Below are positions 26,866 to 36,432 of a DNA stretch of 64,000 nt, piece by piece (the stretch's first letter is position 1; each line of letters opens with the position of its first letter). A program made the position numbers and the translations under genes. Source of the stretch: Pedobacter sandarakinus (GTDB lineage Bacteria > Bacteroidota > Bacteroidia > Sphingobacteriales > Sphingobacteriaceae); the NCBI RefSeq assembly GCF_026240095.1, contig NZ_JAPIVG010000001.1:744001-808000 (forward strand), read 5' to 3'. A model generated the notes under the pieces. The model did no database searches, was not told where the DNA came from, and worked only from the letters and a program-made list of their open reading frames with translations.

Positions 26866-27321
26866 TTATGCTTGCGAATCACGAAGCCTTTTAATTTCAT
26901 CGTGCGATGTTCTTAGCGCCGCTTTTTGTTCTGAGATGAGCGTTCTAATGTTGGCTGGCAAGTCTTCAACCTCTAAAGCCATTTTATACGCGTTTTGAGC
27001 CGCATCCTCACCAAACTCACAATTGTTTAAAACTGTTTTGCGGTCGTGACCTGTAAATAACGCTTTTACATCCATCCATGCACGGTAAATTTTGCCGGAA
27101 TTTGTGGTACCTGAATCGATATCTTCGCCAAGAGCAGCGATTTCTGTCCCTAAGGCCATTTTATATTTTTGGCTTTCAGAAATCATATTTAAAAATAGTG
27201 TTTTCAAATCCGCATCTCCATCTTTTAATTCCTGACGTGCTTTTTCGTAACCCACTATACGATCGTTATTAATTTGAACTAAGTCGTTTAAAACTTCTGT
27301 TGTTAATGTTGTAGTTTTCAT
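26866..27321 (-). CDS. PA2169/DUF2383 four-helix-bundle protein
   Basis: 151 residues, all helical, with the DUF2383 pattern: VLNDLVQINNDRIVGYEKA, then LFLNMISESQKYKMAL and NCEFGEDAAQNAYKMAL. The fold is ferritin-like, but the family's function is unknown; members are often linked with stress. No signal peptide is present. Starts at 27321 (MKTTTLTTEV). It is a single-gene unit ended by the shared terminator. Confidence 0.85.
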   Translation of the reverse strand: MKTTTLTTEVLNDLVQINNDRIVGYEKARQELKDGDADLKTLFLNMISESQKYKMALGTEIAALGEDIDSGTTNSGKIYRAWMDVKALFTGHDRKTVLNNCEFGEDAAQNAYKMALEVEDLPANIRTLISEQKAALRTSHDEIKRLRDSQA

Positions 27322-27588
27322 GTTTTTATAGATTTTGATATACTATTGCAACAGGAACCAGATAGAAAGGTTTGTAATTTTTTTAAAATAGACATTTTAG
27401 CTAAACCCTTAATATTGTTTGCAAATAGAAAGACTTCCTATTTGTGTCATGATAATTTCTTTAGGAGCTAGAAATCACCTGACCAATTAACGTCGCAAAG
27501 TTTTTACGCAAATTTTGAAGCAAATAGGACACGTTTGAGTTTATCAACTACACAATGGTTATGTTATTTTTAACTTTTATATTTAATA

Positions 27589-28278
27589 TTGGATATGATA
27601 CAAAACCCACCAGATGGCGGTACTGCGTACACTGAAACCGATTTGACACAATTTTTCCCCGAACCGTTAAATACCATAACAAGCTGCTTCTTTTTAGCCA
27701 TTGCCATATATTGGACTTTTAGGGTATGGGGGAAATTTGGCACGCATACCTATTTAAGTATTGCACTCATTCTCCTATACATTGGCGGCATAGGTGGCAC
27801 AACATACCATGGTTTAAGAAGATGGCCAATTTTTATAATGATGGATTGGATGCCGATTATGCTACTTTGCTTATCGGCAGGCATTTACTTTTTGGCGAAA
27901 CTAACCAGGTGGTACTACGCATTGCTAATTATTGTGTTCTACGCAGCTTTCCAATTTTATGTTCGTCAGTTATTTACGGGAGGAGATTTCCAGATCTTCA
28001 TCAACATTAATTATGCACTTATGGCAGCGATTGTATTGTTCCCTGTATTTGGCTATCTGCTGAAAACAAAATGGAAACACGGAAAATGGGTAGGCTTTGC
28101 CTTATTAGCATTTGTTTTTGCATTAACCTTTCGCATTGCCGATAAATGGGTACTACTATCAGTCGGGACACATTTCTTATGGCATACTTTCGGTGCCATT
28201 GCCAGTTTCTGTATGCTTCAATATATCTTCTTAGTGCATGAAAAAAACGATGCGGTTTTGGTAAGAAGAAGCATTTAA
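27589..28278 (+). CDS. Ceramidase-like seven-helix membrane protein (CREST superfamily)
   Basis: 229 residues with about seven hydrophobic segments. Residues that could bind zinc in the alkaline ceramidase/CREST way are placed as expected: His74 (GGTTYHGL), Asp86 (MMDWMP), and His195 with His199 (THFLWHTFG, HxxxH). The NTITSCFF entry motif also resembles the family. Alkaline ceramidases cleave ceramide to sphingosine and fatty acid. Sphingobacteriaceae make sphingolipids, so turnover of its own lipids is a fair inference. The activity itself is unproven. The start could also be the Met two codons later. Confidence 0.75.
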   Translation: MDMIQNPPDGGTAYTETDLTQFFPEPLNTITSCFFLAIAIYWTFRVWGKFGTHTYLSIALILLYIGGIGGTTYHGLRRWPIFIMMDWMPIMLLCLSAGIYFLAKLTRWYYALLIIVFYAAFQFYVRQLFTGGDFQIFININYALMAAIVLFPVFGYLLKTKWKHGKWVGFALLAFVFALTFRIADKWVLLSVGTHFLWHTFGAIASFCMLQYIFLVHEKNDAVLVRRSI

Positions 28279-28297
28279 TTGGAAGGTGAAAATTGAC

Positions 28298-29032
28298 CTA
28301 CTTTTCTTTCATTTTCTTACCTGTTGCGTATTCGATACCACCTGTTAGATGCTGTAAAAACTTTTGGTCTTTCCAGCACTCGCTAGTATGCCCCATTGAG
28401 GTATAGAAGGCTCGTCCACCCTCAAACTTATGGTACCAGCTAAATGGATGATATGCCCCATTTTTACCACCTTTGTAAGATGATTCATCGATGGTTAATA
28501 GCACCTTAATGTCTGGACTGATGTCTTTAAAATTATAGAGTTCATCGCGGTGTATCCAAACGGAATCTGTTAAAAATGCTGTAGCCGGATGATTTTTATC
28601 CCTAACGACGAACGTGGCTTGTTGCACAGCCGGGTGACTTGAGAAATAAGCACCTGCTAGCTTTCCATACCAGGGCCAATCATATTCGGTATCAGTTGCC
28701 GCATGGATGCCAACATAGCCGCCTCCGCTTTTAATATACTGCTCAAAAGCACTTTGTTGCTCACTATTTAGAACATCACCAGTAGTGCTCAAGAAAACTA
28801 CAGCGGCATATTTTTTTAATTGCTTTTTAGTAAACATAGCGGCGTCTTCGGTAGTGTCAACCAAAAAACCTTGCTGTCTACCAAGTTCTAGAATTGCCCG
28901 TTTTCCATCAGAAATGGAACTGTGTCTAAAGCCTTTAGTTTTCGAAAACACCAGGATAGCTTTGTTTTTTTGAGCATAAACGGTACTGGCAAGCGCAATT
29001 AAAAATGCAAACAGAACAAGGTATTTTTTCAT
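28298..29032 (-). CDS. Secreted ThuA domain protein
   Basis: 244 residues with a signal peptide ending at VYAQ. The ThuA/class I glutamine amidotransferase-like fold shows as VFSKTKGFRHSSI, VFLSTTGDVL, GGGYVGIHAATDTEYDWPWYG and FYTSMGHTSECW. ThuA relatives are linked with uptake or oxidation of trehalose and other sugars. A role in sugar handling is only suggested by the family. It is the last gene of a leftward run and follows the LMW-PTP gene by 35 bases. Confidence 0.9.
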   Translation of the reverse strand: MKKYLVLFAFLIALASTVYAQKNKAILVFSKTKGFRHSSISDGKRAILELGRQQGFLVDTTEDAAMFTKKQLKKYAAVVFLSTTGDVLNSEQQSAFEQYIKSGGGYVGIHAATDTEYDWPWYGKLAGAYFSSHPAVQQATFVVRDKNHPATAFLTDSVWIHRDELYNFKDISPDIKVLLTIDESSYKGGKNGAYHPFSWYHKFEGGRAFYTSMGHTSECWKDQKFLQHLTGGIEYATGKKMKEK

Positions 29033-29067
29033 AGCAGGGATTTGGTTAACAATAGCGAAAGCCTAAA

Positions 29068-29502
29068 TTACGAAAGTTGTTTGATAATTTCTTTACACCG
29101 ATCTTCTACCTGTTTGCAAACAACGCTAAATAAGTCGTTATCCCAATAAGGATCAACTACTTCGTTATCATCAAGAAATAGTTTTACCTTTTGACGTTCG
29201 CCGTTGGTTCTGGCCATCCTCGCAACATCATTCAAGTTATTCCGATCCATTACTAAAATAAGATCATAATAGTCGAACATCTGCCGGTTAAACTGCTGTG
29301 CCCTCTGCATGCTGATATCGTAGCCAAGAACTTTTGCTGCTGCAATGCTTCTGTTATCTGGCGCCTTGCCAATGTGCCAGTCTCCTGTACCTGCAGAAGC
29401 AATTTCCCAATTTAGATTTTCGTCATTTGCCAACTGCTTCAAAATTCCTTCGGCCAAAGGAGAGCGACAAATATTGCCCAGGCAAACCATTAAAATTTTC
29501 AT
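29068..29502 (-). CDS. Low-molecular-weight protein-tyrosine phosphatase
   Basis: 144 residues. The phosphate-binding loop CLGNICRS gives Cys7 and Arg13, and the general acid is Asp117 in VVDPYWD. All catalytic residues are present. Such enzymes often dephosphorylate tyrosine kinases of polysaccharide export, but no Wzc-like kinase lies in the window. Its start directly abuts the stop of the upstream lipoprotein gene, which supports an operon. Confidence 0.95.
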   Translation of the reverse strand: MKILMVCLGNICRSPLAEGILKQLANDENLNWEIASAGTGDWHIGKAPDNRSIAAAKVLGYDISMQRAQQFNRQMFDYYDLILVMDRNNLNDVARMARTNGERQKVKLFLDDNEVVDPYWDNDLFSVVCKQVEDRCKEIIKQLS

Positions 29503-29928
29503 TTATTTAGATTTCGCTTTATAAACAGACACGAGCGTATAAACTGTGCCACCGGCTGCTGTGAATGTGGTGGTTTGTGTAAGCTTTTTACCATCTAACA
29601 TTAGTGGTTCTGCAAATGCAGATAAAAATATCTTATTGCCATCTCTTCGCCAGGTTTTTATTCCGAAATTGTCGAACATGTCGCAAAGTGCGCCATTAGA
29701 ACTCATAATGTAAGTACCGTTTGCATTAAATAAAATAGACATTCTCGCAATACAACTCTCCGCCCCCATTAATTCAATGTAATTGGTGCTGGTTTTGCCG
29801 CTGGTGGTTAAGGCAGGGGTTATGGTTGAAGATTGAATTTGCCAATTATTGTCGGCCAATTTCTGATCCGAGCCTTTTTTGCAAGCAAGCACGGTACAAA
29901 GCAAAGTGAAAAATATCAGTTTCTTCAT
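29503..29928 (-). CDS. Small lipoprotein of unknown function
   Basis: 141 residues with a lipoprotein signal (TVLAC, Cys16) and the Lys-rich +2 region KKGSD typical of surface-sorted lipoproteins in this phylum. The mature part is beta-rich with NNWQIQSST, FNANGTYIMSSNG and GIKTWRRDGNKIFL, resembling lipocalin-like lipoproteins. The binding partner is unknown. No spacer separates it from the LMW-PTP gene. Confidence 0.75.
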   Translation of the reverse strand: MKKLIFFTLLCTVLACKKGSDQKLADNNWQIQSSTITPALTTSGKTSTNYIELMGAESCIARMSILFNANGTYIMSSNGALCDMFDNFGIKTWRRDGNKIFLSAFAEPLMLDGKKLTQTTTFTAAGGTVYTLVSVYKAKSK

Positions 29929-29981
29929 CTGGTATCTATTTAATGCCTAAACGCAATTGGTTGGCAATGTGCTACATTATT

Positions 29982-30788
29982 TTAAGCATAGATATCATTA
30001 AGCATTTTTGCCAAGCGAACCCCACCTTTTAAAAGTTGTTCATTTAGGGTATTTACCCAGTCGAAATTATAACGATAACTCAATTTAGAATCTGGTTTTG
30101 TGCCTTCGTAAATTTTATCGCATATCTGGTAAGACTCGTAAATGCAATCTTTTAAACTGGTATTCTGCCAATTGTAAAGTTGAATTTTAGATGGATGGTT
30201 AATCGCTTTAGCAAATTCTGTATAGCTTAGTTGCTGGTATTCTATCAGTTGTTCATCCCACACACGGTGCAGGTTAGATTTTTCGTTGAACCACAATAAC
30301 GAAACCTTATTTCCACCTAAATCGTCTTGATGGCCGGTGTGCATAGGCTGACATAAATCGCCAGCCATGTGTACCAACATACGTAGCGCAAGTTTCTTTT
30401 CCTCGGCACTGGTATTGGTTTTTTTTAGCGTGGCAATGAGCTCTTCTAATTTGTTATAAAGATTTGGAGCTTTTTGCGTTTCGAGAATATTAAAAACACC
30501 TTGCTTATCTAACCCAGCAGGAAAATTAACAAAATGCCAGTTATAAAGATAATCAAAAGCAGGATCTGATTTAATAAAGTCGCCCCAGTTTGCAGACATG
30601 GCCAAAGTCTCTGAACCCAGAATTGCCTGCACAGCTTTACGTGTTTTGGCTTTTAGGTAACTATCGGCAACTTCACCAACAACGCGGTGGCCAATCATGC
30701 CCCAGGCATTGGCTTGCATAGGTAGATAAGCCATAAGGCAAACCAATACAACAGTTGTAATTTTTCTTTTTGTTGAAATTAAATTCAT
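29982..30788 (-). CDS. S1/P1 nuclease
   Basis: 268 residues. The signal peptide ends at ANA, leaving Trp29 as the new N terminus, which is a zinc ligand in this family. His34 follows at the right distance (WGMIGH). Further ligands lie in ANWGDFIK, YNWHFVNFP, VHMAGDLCQPMHTGH and NLHRVWDEQ. The enzyme cuts single-stranded nucleic acids and removes 3' phosphates, here in the periplasm or outside the cell, probably to scavenge phosphate or nucleosides. It lies one base after the upstream lipoprotein gene. Confidence 0.95.
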   Translation of the reverse strand: MNLISTKRKITTVVLVCLMAYLPMQANAWGMIGHRVVGEVADSYLKAKTRKAVQAILGSETLAMSANWGDFIKSDPAFDYLYNWHFVNFPAGLDKQGVFNILETQKAPNLYNKLEELIATLKKTNTSAEEKKLALRMLVHMAGDLCQPMHTGHQDDLGGNKVSLLWFNEKSNLHRVWDEQLIEYQQLSYTEFAKAINHPSKIQLYNWQNTSLKDCIYESYQICDKIYEGTKPDSKLSYRYNFDWVNTLNEQLLKGGVRLAKMLNDIYA

Positions 30789-30789
30789 T

Positions 30790-31296
30790 TTATAATTCTT
30801 TTTGTACGCAGTTAATTTTTTCCTTTAAAGATAATATAATTTCACGCTGGTCTGTTAAGCTTTGCAATACCAGGGTATCGGCAGATTTTTTCTTGATAAG
30901 GAAATTCTTATCGTAACGGCCAATTCGATAGCATCCAGAAATTTTCTGTTTATAGTTGGCATAGGTAAAAGTGGCGCCCACGAATAAAGTATCGCCCTTC
31001 ACAGCATATACACCTTTGGCATATTCTTTCCAAAGCCCATTGTTATAACAGGAATCTTCGTAAAAATTGATTTTGCTATGCGTAACCATATCCAGGTAAA
31101 TAGAATCGCAGGTAATTTTGATATGGTGCTGGGTATAGTTGCTTAACTTGTTGCTATAGGCTACCGAATCTTCGTTCCAAACGCCTTGCATAAAGGCTTC
31201 GCCCTTGCCCTGAATATTGGGGCGAGGAGAACAGGCACTATAGAAAGACAGGATGCCGAAACACAGGCACAAGAGCCACAAAAAATTAAATTTCAT
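30790..31296 (-). CDS. Small lipoprotein of unknown function
   Basis: 168 residues with a lipoprotein signal (FYSAC, Cys22). The mature start SPRPNIQGKGEAFMQGVWNED is followed by beta-rich sequence with four further Cys. I recall similar short lipoproteins being labelled fumarate hydratase in databases, perhaps because of the neighbouring fumC. There is no fumarase motif here. The function is unknown. One base separates it from the S1/P1 nuclease gene. Confidence 0.7.
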   Translation of the reverse strand: MKFNFLWLLCLCFGILSFYSACSPRPNIQGKGEAFMQGVWNEDSVAYSNKLSNYTQHHIKITCDSIYLDMVTHSKINFYEDSCYNNGLWKEYAKGVYAVKGDTLFVGATFTYANYKQKISGCYRIGRYDKNFLIKKKSADTLVLQSLTDQREIILSLKEKINCVQKEL

Positions 31297-31423
31297 TGTA
31301 CAATTGTGGGTTTTAAGCCAGGTGATTTATTTAATGATGTGTGAACAAGTTATTTGCTTTTACCCAGAAATGGTTTGCTTTTGGCGTTTGGAACACTGTT
31401 TTTATTGCTTTAAACCCGATTGA

Positions 31424-31530
31424 AGCGGAATACTTTTGATTAGACCCTGGAAGGTTTGAAAAACCTACCAGGGTTTGAAAAAGATTGAAGCAAAAAGCGG
31501 GACTAGCGGCACCGATGCACGCTTAGCTTT
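31424..31530. repeat. Intergenic repeat-like element with a 14-bp hairpin
   Basis: The arms at 31444-31457 and 31461-31474 (ACCCTGGAAGGTTT and AAACCTACCAGGGT) pair with one mismatch across a three-base loop. GATTGAAGC occurs on both sides, at 31419 and 31484. No T-run follows the hairpin, so a REP-like element fits better than a terminator. The 14-mer AGCGGAATACTTTT at 31424 recurs inverted at 33155-33168. Confidence 0.55.
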
Positions 31531-31542
31531 GCTTTTCAAAAA

Positions 31543-32940
31543 CTATTTCAAGCTACCAACCATATCTTCTGGTCGAACCCACTCATCGAACTGTTCGTTA
31601 GTAAGCAAACCTAATTCTACAGCTGCTGCTTTTAATGTTTTATTTTCTTTATGTGCTTTTTTGGCAATTTTAGCGGCATTTTCGTAACCCACATGTGGGT
31701 TTAATGCCGTAACCAACATTAGCGAGTTTTGCAAATGTTTCTCTATCTCTGGCAAATTTGCGGTAATGCCTTCTGCACATTTATCGGTAAAAGAAACGCA
31801 GGCATCGCCAATTAAACGGGCAGATTGCAATACATTTGCGGCAATTAATGGTTTAAAAACATTCAGTTCGAAATGACCAGACATGCCACCCACAGAAACA
31901 GCAACATCGTTACCAATAACCTGTGCGCAAACCATTGTTAATGCTTCTGGCTGGGTTGGGTTTACTTTACCCGGCATAATTGAAGAACCTGGTTCGTTAT
32001 CTGGAATTACAATTTCGCCAATACCACAACGCGGACCCGAACTTAACATCCGCACATCGTTTGCAACCTTCATTAATGCCACGGCAGTACGTTTTAGCGC
32101 ACCAGAAAGTTCTACCATTGCATCATGTGCAGCTAACGCCTCAAATTTATTAGGCGCCGTAACAAAAGGTAAACCCGTTAATTCGGCAATTTTTTTAGCT
32201 ACTAAAACATCGTAACCCTTTGGTGTATTTAGGCCAGTGCCAACAGCGGTACCGCCCAAAGCCAGCTCGGCAACCATAATTAGAGCATTTTTAATAGCCC
32301 TGATGCTGTTGTCTATTTGCTGAACGTAACCCGAAAATTCTTGACCTAAAGTTAAAGGCGTAGCATCCATAAAATGAGTGCGACCAGTTTTAGTGATCCC
32401 AGCAAACTCCTCTACCTTTTTAGCTAAAGCATTGCGCAATTTTTCTAATCCAGGGATGGTATTTTCTACAGTTAATTTGTAGGCCGCAATATGCATTGCC
32501 GTTGGATATGTATCGTTAGATGATTGCGATTTATTTACATCATCGTTAGGGTGAAGTACTTTTTGATCGTCGGCCAAAGCCCCGCCATTTATCACATGAG
32601 CACGATTTGCAATCACCTCGTTTCCGTTCATGTTGCTTTGTGTACCAGAACCGGTTTGCCAAATTACCAGCGGAAATTGGTCATCTAGTTGGCCGGCGAT
32701 AATTTCATCGCAAGCTTTGGCAATTAGATCTGCCTTATCTGCTGAGAGCACGCCAAGCTCGGTATTTGCAAGTGCGGCAGCTTTTTTTAAATAGCCAAAA
32801 GCGTGTATAATTTCTTTAGGCATAGAACCTTCCGGTCCGATTTTGAAGTTATTGCGTGAGCGTTCGGTTTGCGCACCCCAGTATTTATCAGCAGGCACCT
32901 GCACCTCGCCCATGGTATCGTGTTCTATTCTAAAACTCAT
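31543..32940 (-). CDS. fumC: Class II fumarate hydratase
   Basis: 465 residues of the iron-free fumarase of the TCA cycle, converting fumarate to malate. The superfamily signature is [11 protein letters not shown], and [16 protein letters not shown] and [20 protein letters not shown] are the other two conserved active-site regions. The length and sequence MVGSLK at the end are typical. It has its own promoter and is separated from the lipoprotein run by about 250 bases. Confidence 0.98.
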   Translation of the reverse strand: MSFRIEHDTMGEVQVPADKYWGAQTERSRNNFKIGPEGSMPKEIIHAFGYLKKAAALANTELGVLSADKADLIAKACDEIIAGQLDDQFPLVIWQTGSGTQSNMNGNEVIANRAHVINGGALADDQKVLHPNDDVNKSQSSNDTYPTAMHIAAYKLTVENTIPGLEKLRNALAKKVEEFAGITKTGRTHFMDATPLTLGQEFSGYVQQIDNSIRAIKNALIMVAELALGGTAVGTGLNTPKGYDVLVAKKIAELTGLPFVTAPNKFEALAAHDAMVELSGALKRTAVALMKVANDVRMLSSGPRCGIGEIVIPDNEPGSSIMPGKVNPTQPEALTMVCAQVIGNDVAVSVGGMSGHFELNVFKPLIAANVLQSARLIGDACVSFTDKCAEGITANLPEIEKHLQNSLMLVTALNPHVGYENAAKIAKKAHKENKTLKAAAVELGLLTNEQFDEWVRPEDMVGSLK

Positions 32941-33362
32941 TGTATTTTGGTTTTTGTTGTGGCAAATTTAAGTTTTTTGCCTATAAAGCAAGGTATTATA
33001 TTAGATATTTACGAAGCTTTTATTCGAAGATTCTTAGCTGCGGTCTCTTAGATTTAGAAAGGTGCTGCAGAATTTCTTGGCTCTGGTTCTGCCCTGCTGA
33101 TTCGCTAAAATCTTTTTGTGGATGTTAAGGCGGAATATGTTAGGAACTGCAGCAAAAAGTATTCCGCTGCCATCAGGTTTATTTACAACAGCAAACCTCC
33201 GTTTGAACCACTTTATGTTAACATTGCAGGTGTGGTACAAATGCTTCCCGCACAGAGATTGGGCCGTTGCTGTGAAAGCTTCATTCCATTACACTGAGCA
33301 TTTCTATCTTTTAAAGTACTGGTATTTATTCTTCGATGATCAAGCCCGGTTGCTTAAAGAAA
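32941..33362. other. Intergenic region between fumC and lpxH
   Basis: About 420 bases without a credible gene. It holds the fumC promoter at the left end. An inverted repeat GCGGAATA / TATTCCGC lies at 33130-33137 and 33160-33167, and the right arm belongs to the 14-mer shared with 31424-31437. The short reading frames here have no family features. Confidence 0.5.
32963..32991 (-). promoter_or_regulatory. Promoter of fumC
   Basis: Read leftward: TTG (32989-32991), 18 bases, then TAAATTTG (32970-32963). This fits the Bacteroidota consensus. The ATG at 32940 lies 22 bases further on. Confidence 0.6.
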
Positions 33363-34109
33363 TTATGGTGTGGTATAGTACGCTAGCTTTAGCGTATCGC
33401 CGTCGAAAACACCATAAGAATAATAAGTAAGCCATTCACCAATATTTACGTATCGGCTCCCATTGCCCAAATCGAGATCTAATGGCAAATGTCTGTGGCC
33501 AAAAATGAAATAATCGAAATGTTGTTTCTGCAACTGTTCCTTCGCATAAATGGCTAACCATTCATTTTCCTGGCCCATGAAAACCTCTTTTTCGGTTTGT
33601 GCAGCTCTGCTACCCTTGCTCCATGCATTGGCAATACCAATACCAAAATTAGGATGCAGGCGTGCGAATAGCCATTGGCAAAGCTTGCTCCTGAAAATTT
33701 TCCTTAGAAACTTGTATTTATTATCGCCCGGACCTAAACCATCGCCATGGTGCAAATAAAATTTCTTACCGTTCCGTTCAATAATCCGCTCATCGCTGAT
33801 AATTTCCATTCCAATTTCCTTGGCGAAATAATCTCTTACCCACATATCATGGTTGCCTTTGAAGAAATATATTTTTATTCCTGCATCGGCCATGGCAGCC
33901 AGCTTTCCCTGCAAACGAATGAAGCCTTTAGGAATTACTTTAGCGTATTCGAACCAAAAATCGAAGATATCGCCCATTAAAAAAAGTTCGCTGCAATTTG
34001 GCGCAATAAAATCGAGCCATTTAACAATTCGATCTTCGCGATTACGGCTTTCGGCATAATTTGGAGTGCCTAAATGAAAGTCGGACGCGAAATAGATGTT
34101 CTTAGCCAT
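33363..34109 (-). CDS. lpxH: UDP-2,3-diacylglucosamine diphosphatase
   Basis: 248 residues of the calcineurin-like phosphoesterase family. Metal ligands are seen as Asp10 and His12 (SDFHLG), Asp47 (MGDIFDFW), Asn86 and His87 (GNHD), the HHGDG loop and the FGHRH motif. The enzyme removes UMP from UDP-2,3-diacylglucosamine in lipid A synthesis at the inner face of the cytoplasmic membrane. The length is typical for the Bacteroidota form. It stands alone. Confidence 0.92.
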   Translation of the reverse strand: MAKNIYFASDFHLGTPNYAESRNREDRIVKWLDFIAPNCSELFLMGDIFDFWFEYAKVIPKGFIRLQGKLAAMADAGIKIYFFKGNHDMWVRDYFAKEIGMEIISDERIIERNGKKFYLHHGDGLGPGDNKYKFLRKIFRSKLCQWLFARLHPNFGIGIANAWSKGSRAAQTEKEVFMGQENEWLAIYAKEQLQKQHFDYFIFGHRHLPLDLDLGNGSRYVNIGEWLTYYSYGVFDGDTLKLAYYTTP

Positions 34110-34267
34110 GTAGGTTTCAAAGGTAGTTGAAAAAGACTAAATGAGAAAGGTTTGAGAATAAAGACTAACGTTAAACAACTGATGAGCCAATTAATTATAA
34201 GGCAAATGAACCAACAAATGAATGTCTGTTGCGAAAAACATATATTAGTAAATAAATAACCGCAGGT

Positions 34268-36394
34268 ATGAAAAAACAAATTTTATTAGGCTTTTTTGCA
34301 TTTAGTCTGTTTGCTTGTAACGAAGCCAAAAACCCGGCAGAAAAAATTACGATAATGAAATATCCAGATACCAGAAAAGACAGCACAATAGATAATTATT
34401 TCGGCACCAACATTGCCGACCCTTACCGCTGGCTTGAAAATGATACCGCTGCAGAAACCAAGAAATGGGTAGATGCAGAAAATAAAGTAACCGAGAATTA
34501 CCTTTCGCAAATCCCTTATCGAGATGACATTAAAAAACGTTTGACAGATATCTGGAACTACCCAAAAGAGGGTGCACCATTTAAGGTTGGTGATTTTTAC
34601 TTCTTCACTAAGAACAATGGTCTGCAGAACCAAAGCGTCTGGTTTATTAAAAAGGGACTAGATGGGAAGGAAGAAGTTTTTCTAGATCCAAATACGCTTA
34701 CCGCCGATGGCACTGCGGCCGTTTCATTACTCGGCTTCTCGCACGATAAAAAATACGTTGCCTACTCGGTGGCACAGGCAGGTTCTGACTGGAGCAATAT
34801 CTATGTAATGGACATCGCAAAAAAAATGAAATTAGCAGACGAGTTAAAATGGACCAAGTTTTCTGGTGCGGCATGGAAAGGCAACGGTTTTTACTACAGC
34901 AGGTTTGATGCACCAGTTAAAGGAACAGACTTATCTGCAGCAAATAAATTCCAAAAAGTGTATTACCATAAGCTTGGCGAAAACCAGGCAGATGATCAGC
35001 TTATCTTTGAAGATAAAACAAATCCAAATTTATATTTCGGTGCCAGCGTTACGGAAGATGAACGTTTTTTGGTTGTTTATGCCAGTGCTGGAACGTCAGG
35101 AAATGCGCTGTTCTACCAGGATTTGAAATCAGGCAATGGCAAAATTAATTCATTGATACCAGGCTACGAAAATAACCACAGCGTTATTGATAACCTTGGC
35201 GACAAGCTGTTGGTGAATACAGATTATCACGCAGAAAACAAGGAAGTTGTACTGGTAGACCCGAAACAGGCCAATCCGGAAAACTGGCAAAAGATAATTC
35301 CCGAAAGTAAGTTGGCTTTGGAAGGTGTTAATACTGGTGGTGGCTATTTGTGGGCCTCGTACCTAAAAGACGCAAGCACCCAAATTGTTCAGTTCGATTT
35401 TACTGGAACCAAAATTAGAACAGTTAAGCTACCATCTATTGGCACCGCAAATGGTTTTGGAGGGTATAAAGAAGACATCGATTTCTTCTACACATTTACT
35501 AATTTTACTACCGCAGGAAACATTTACCGTTACCACATTGGCACCGCAACATCTGAAGTTTACAAAAAATCGGAATTGAAATTGAACACCGATGACTACG
35601 AAACAAAGCAGGTATTTTATTCTTCGAAAGATGGTACAAAGGTGCCAATGTTCATTGTTCATAAAAAAGGTATAAAGCTCGATGGTAACAATCCGGTTTA
35701 CTTATATGCTTATGGTGGCTTTCAAATTAGTTTAACACCTGCTTTTAGTTTATCGCGATTGCTTTTTTTAGAAAAAGGCGGAATATATGTGCAACCAAGT
35801 TTACGTGGTGGGAGTGAATATGGCGAAGCCTGGCACAAGGCAGGTATGCTAGCCAAAAAACAAAATGTTTTCGACGATTTTATTGGTGCCGCCGAATACC
35901 TCATTAAGGAGAAATATACCAATCCCGCAAAAATTGCTATTGCCGGCGGATCAAATGGGGGCTTATTGGTGGGCGCCTGTATGACCCAAAGACCCGAGCT
36001 ATTTAAGGTAGCCCTACCAGCGGTAGGCGTTTTGGATATGTTGCGCTACCATAAATTCACCGTGGGCTGGGGCTGGGCAGTAGAATACGGTAGTAGCGAT
36101 AAAAAAGAAGATTTCGATTACTTGATTAAATATTCGCCGTTGCATAACATCAAAGCAGGTGTAAATTATCCTGCTACCCTGATCACAACCGCCGACCATG
36201 ATGACCGTGTTGTGCCCGCCCATTCTTTCAAATTTGCAGCAACATTGCAAGAAAAATACAAAGGCGACAACCCGATGTTGATCAGAATAGAAACAAAGGC
36301 AGGTCATGGAGCCGGTAAACCCACAGGCAAGTTGATTGAAGAGGCTGCAGACGTCTGGAGTTTTGTATTTCAAAATTTAGGAATGAATTGGTAA
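34268..36394 (+). CDS. Prolyl oligopeptidase (S9A), lipoprotein
   Basis: 708 residues with a lipoprotein signal (SLFAC, Cys17). The N-terminal part (DPYRWLEN and following) and the beta-propeller (about 90-430) are followed by the alpha/beta-hydrolase domain. The catalytic Ser562 lies in AGGSNGGL, the Asp in HDDRVVP and the His in KAGHGAGK. It cleaves proline-containing peptides of limited size. The signal places it in the periplasm or outer membrane, consistent with nutrient peptide use. Confidence 0.96.
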   Translation: MKKQILLGFFAFSLFACNEAKNPAEKITIMKYPDTRKDSTIDNYFGTNIADPYRWLENDTAAETKKWVDAENKVTENYLSQIPYRDDIKKRLTDIWNYPKEGAPFKVGDFYFFTKNNGLQNQSVWFIKKGLDGKEEVFLDPNTLTADGTAAVSLLGFSHDKKYVAYSVAQAGSDWSNIYVMDIAKKMKLADELKWTKFSGAAWKGNGFYYSRFDAPVKGTDLSAANKFQKVYYHKLGENQADDQLIFEDKTNPNLYFGASVTEDERFLVVYASAGTSGNALFYQDLKSGNGKINSLIPGYENNHSVIDNLGDKLLVNTDYHAENKEVVLVDPKQANPENWQKIIPESKLALEGVNTGGGYLWASYLKDASTQIVQFDFTGTKIRTVKLPSIGTANGFGGYKEDIDFFYTFTNFTTAGNIYRYHIGTATSEVYKKSELKLNTDDYETKQVFYSSKDGTKVPMFIVHKKGIKLDGNNPVYLYAYGGFQISLTPAFSLSRLLFLEKGGIYVQPSLRGGSEYGEAWHKAGMLAKKQNVFDDFIGAAEYLIKEKYTNPAKIAIAGGSNGGLLVGACMTQRPELFKVALPAVGVLDMLRYHKFTVGWGWAVEYGSSDKKEDFDYLIKYSPLHNIKAGVNYPATLITTADHDDRVVPAHSFKFAATLQEKYKGDNPMLIRIETKAGHGAGKPTGKLIEEAADVWSFVFQNLGMNW

Positions 36395-36432
36395 TTGGCA
36401 GAGGACGAGTACAAAAGCAACTGAACTTGTAA

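Noticed and set aside
31475..31687. Rightward frame over the fumC end
   Set aside because: It is antisense to the conserved C terminus of fumC and has no family features.
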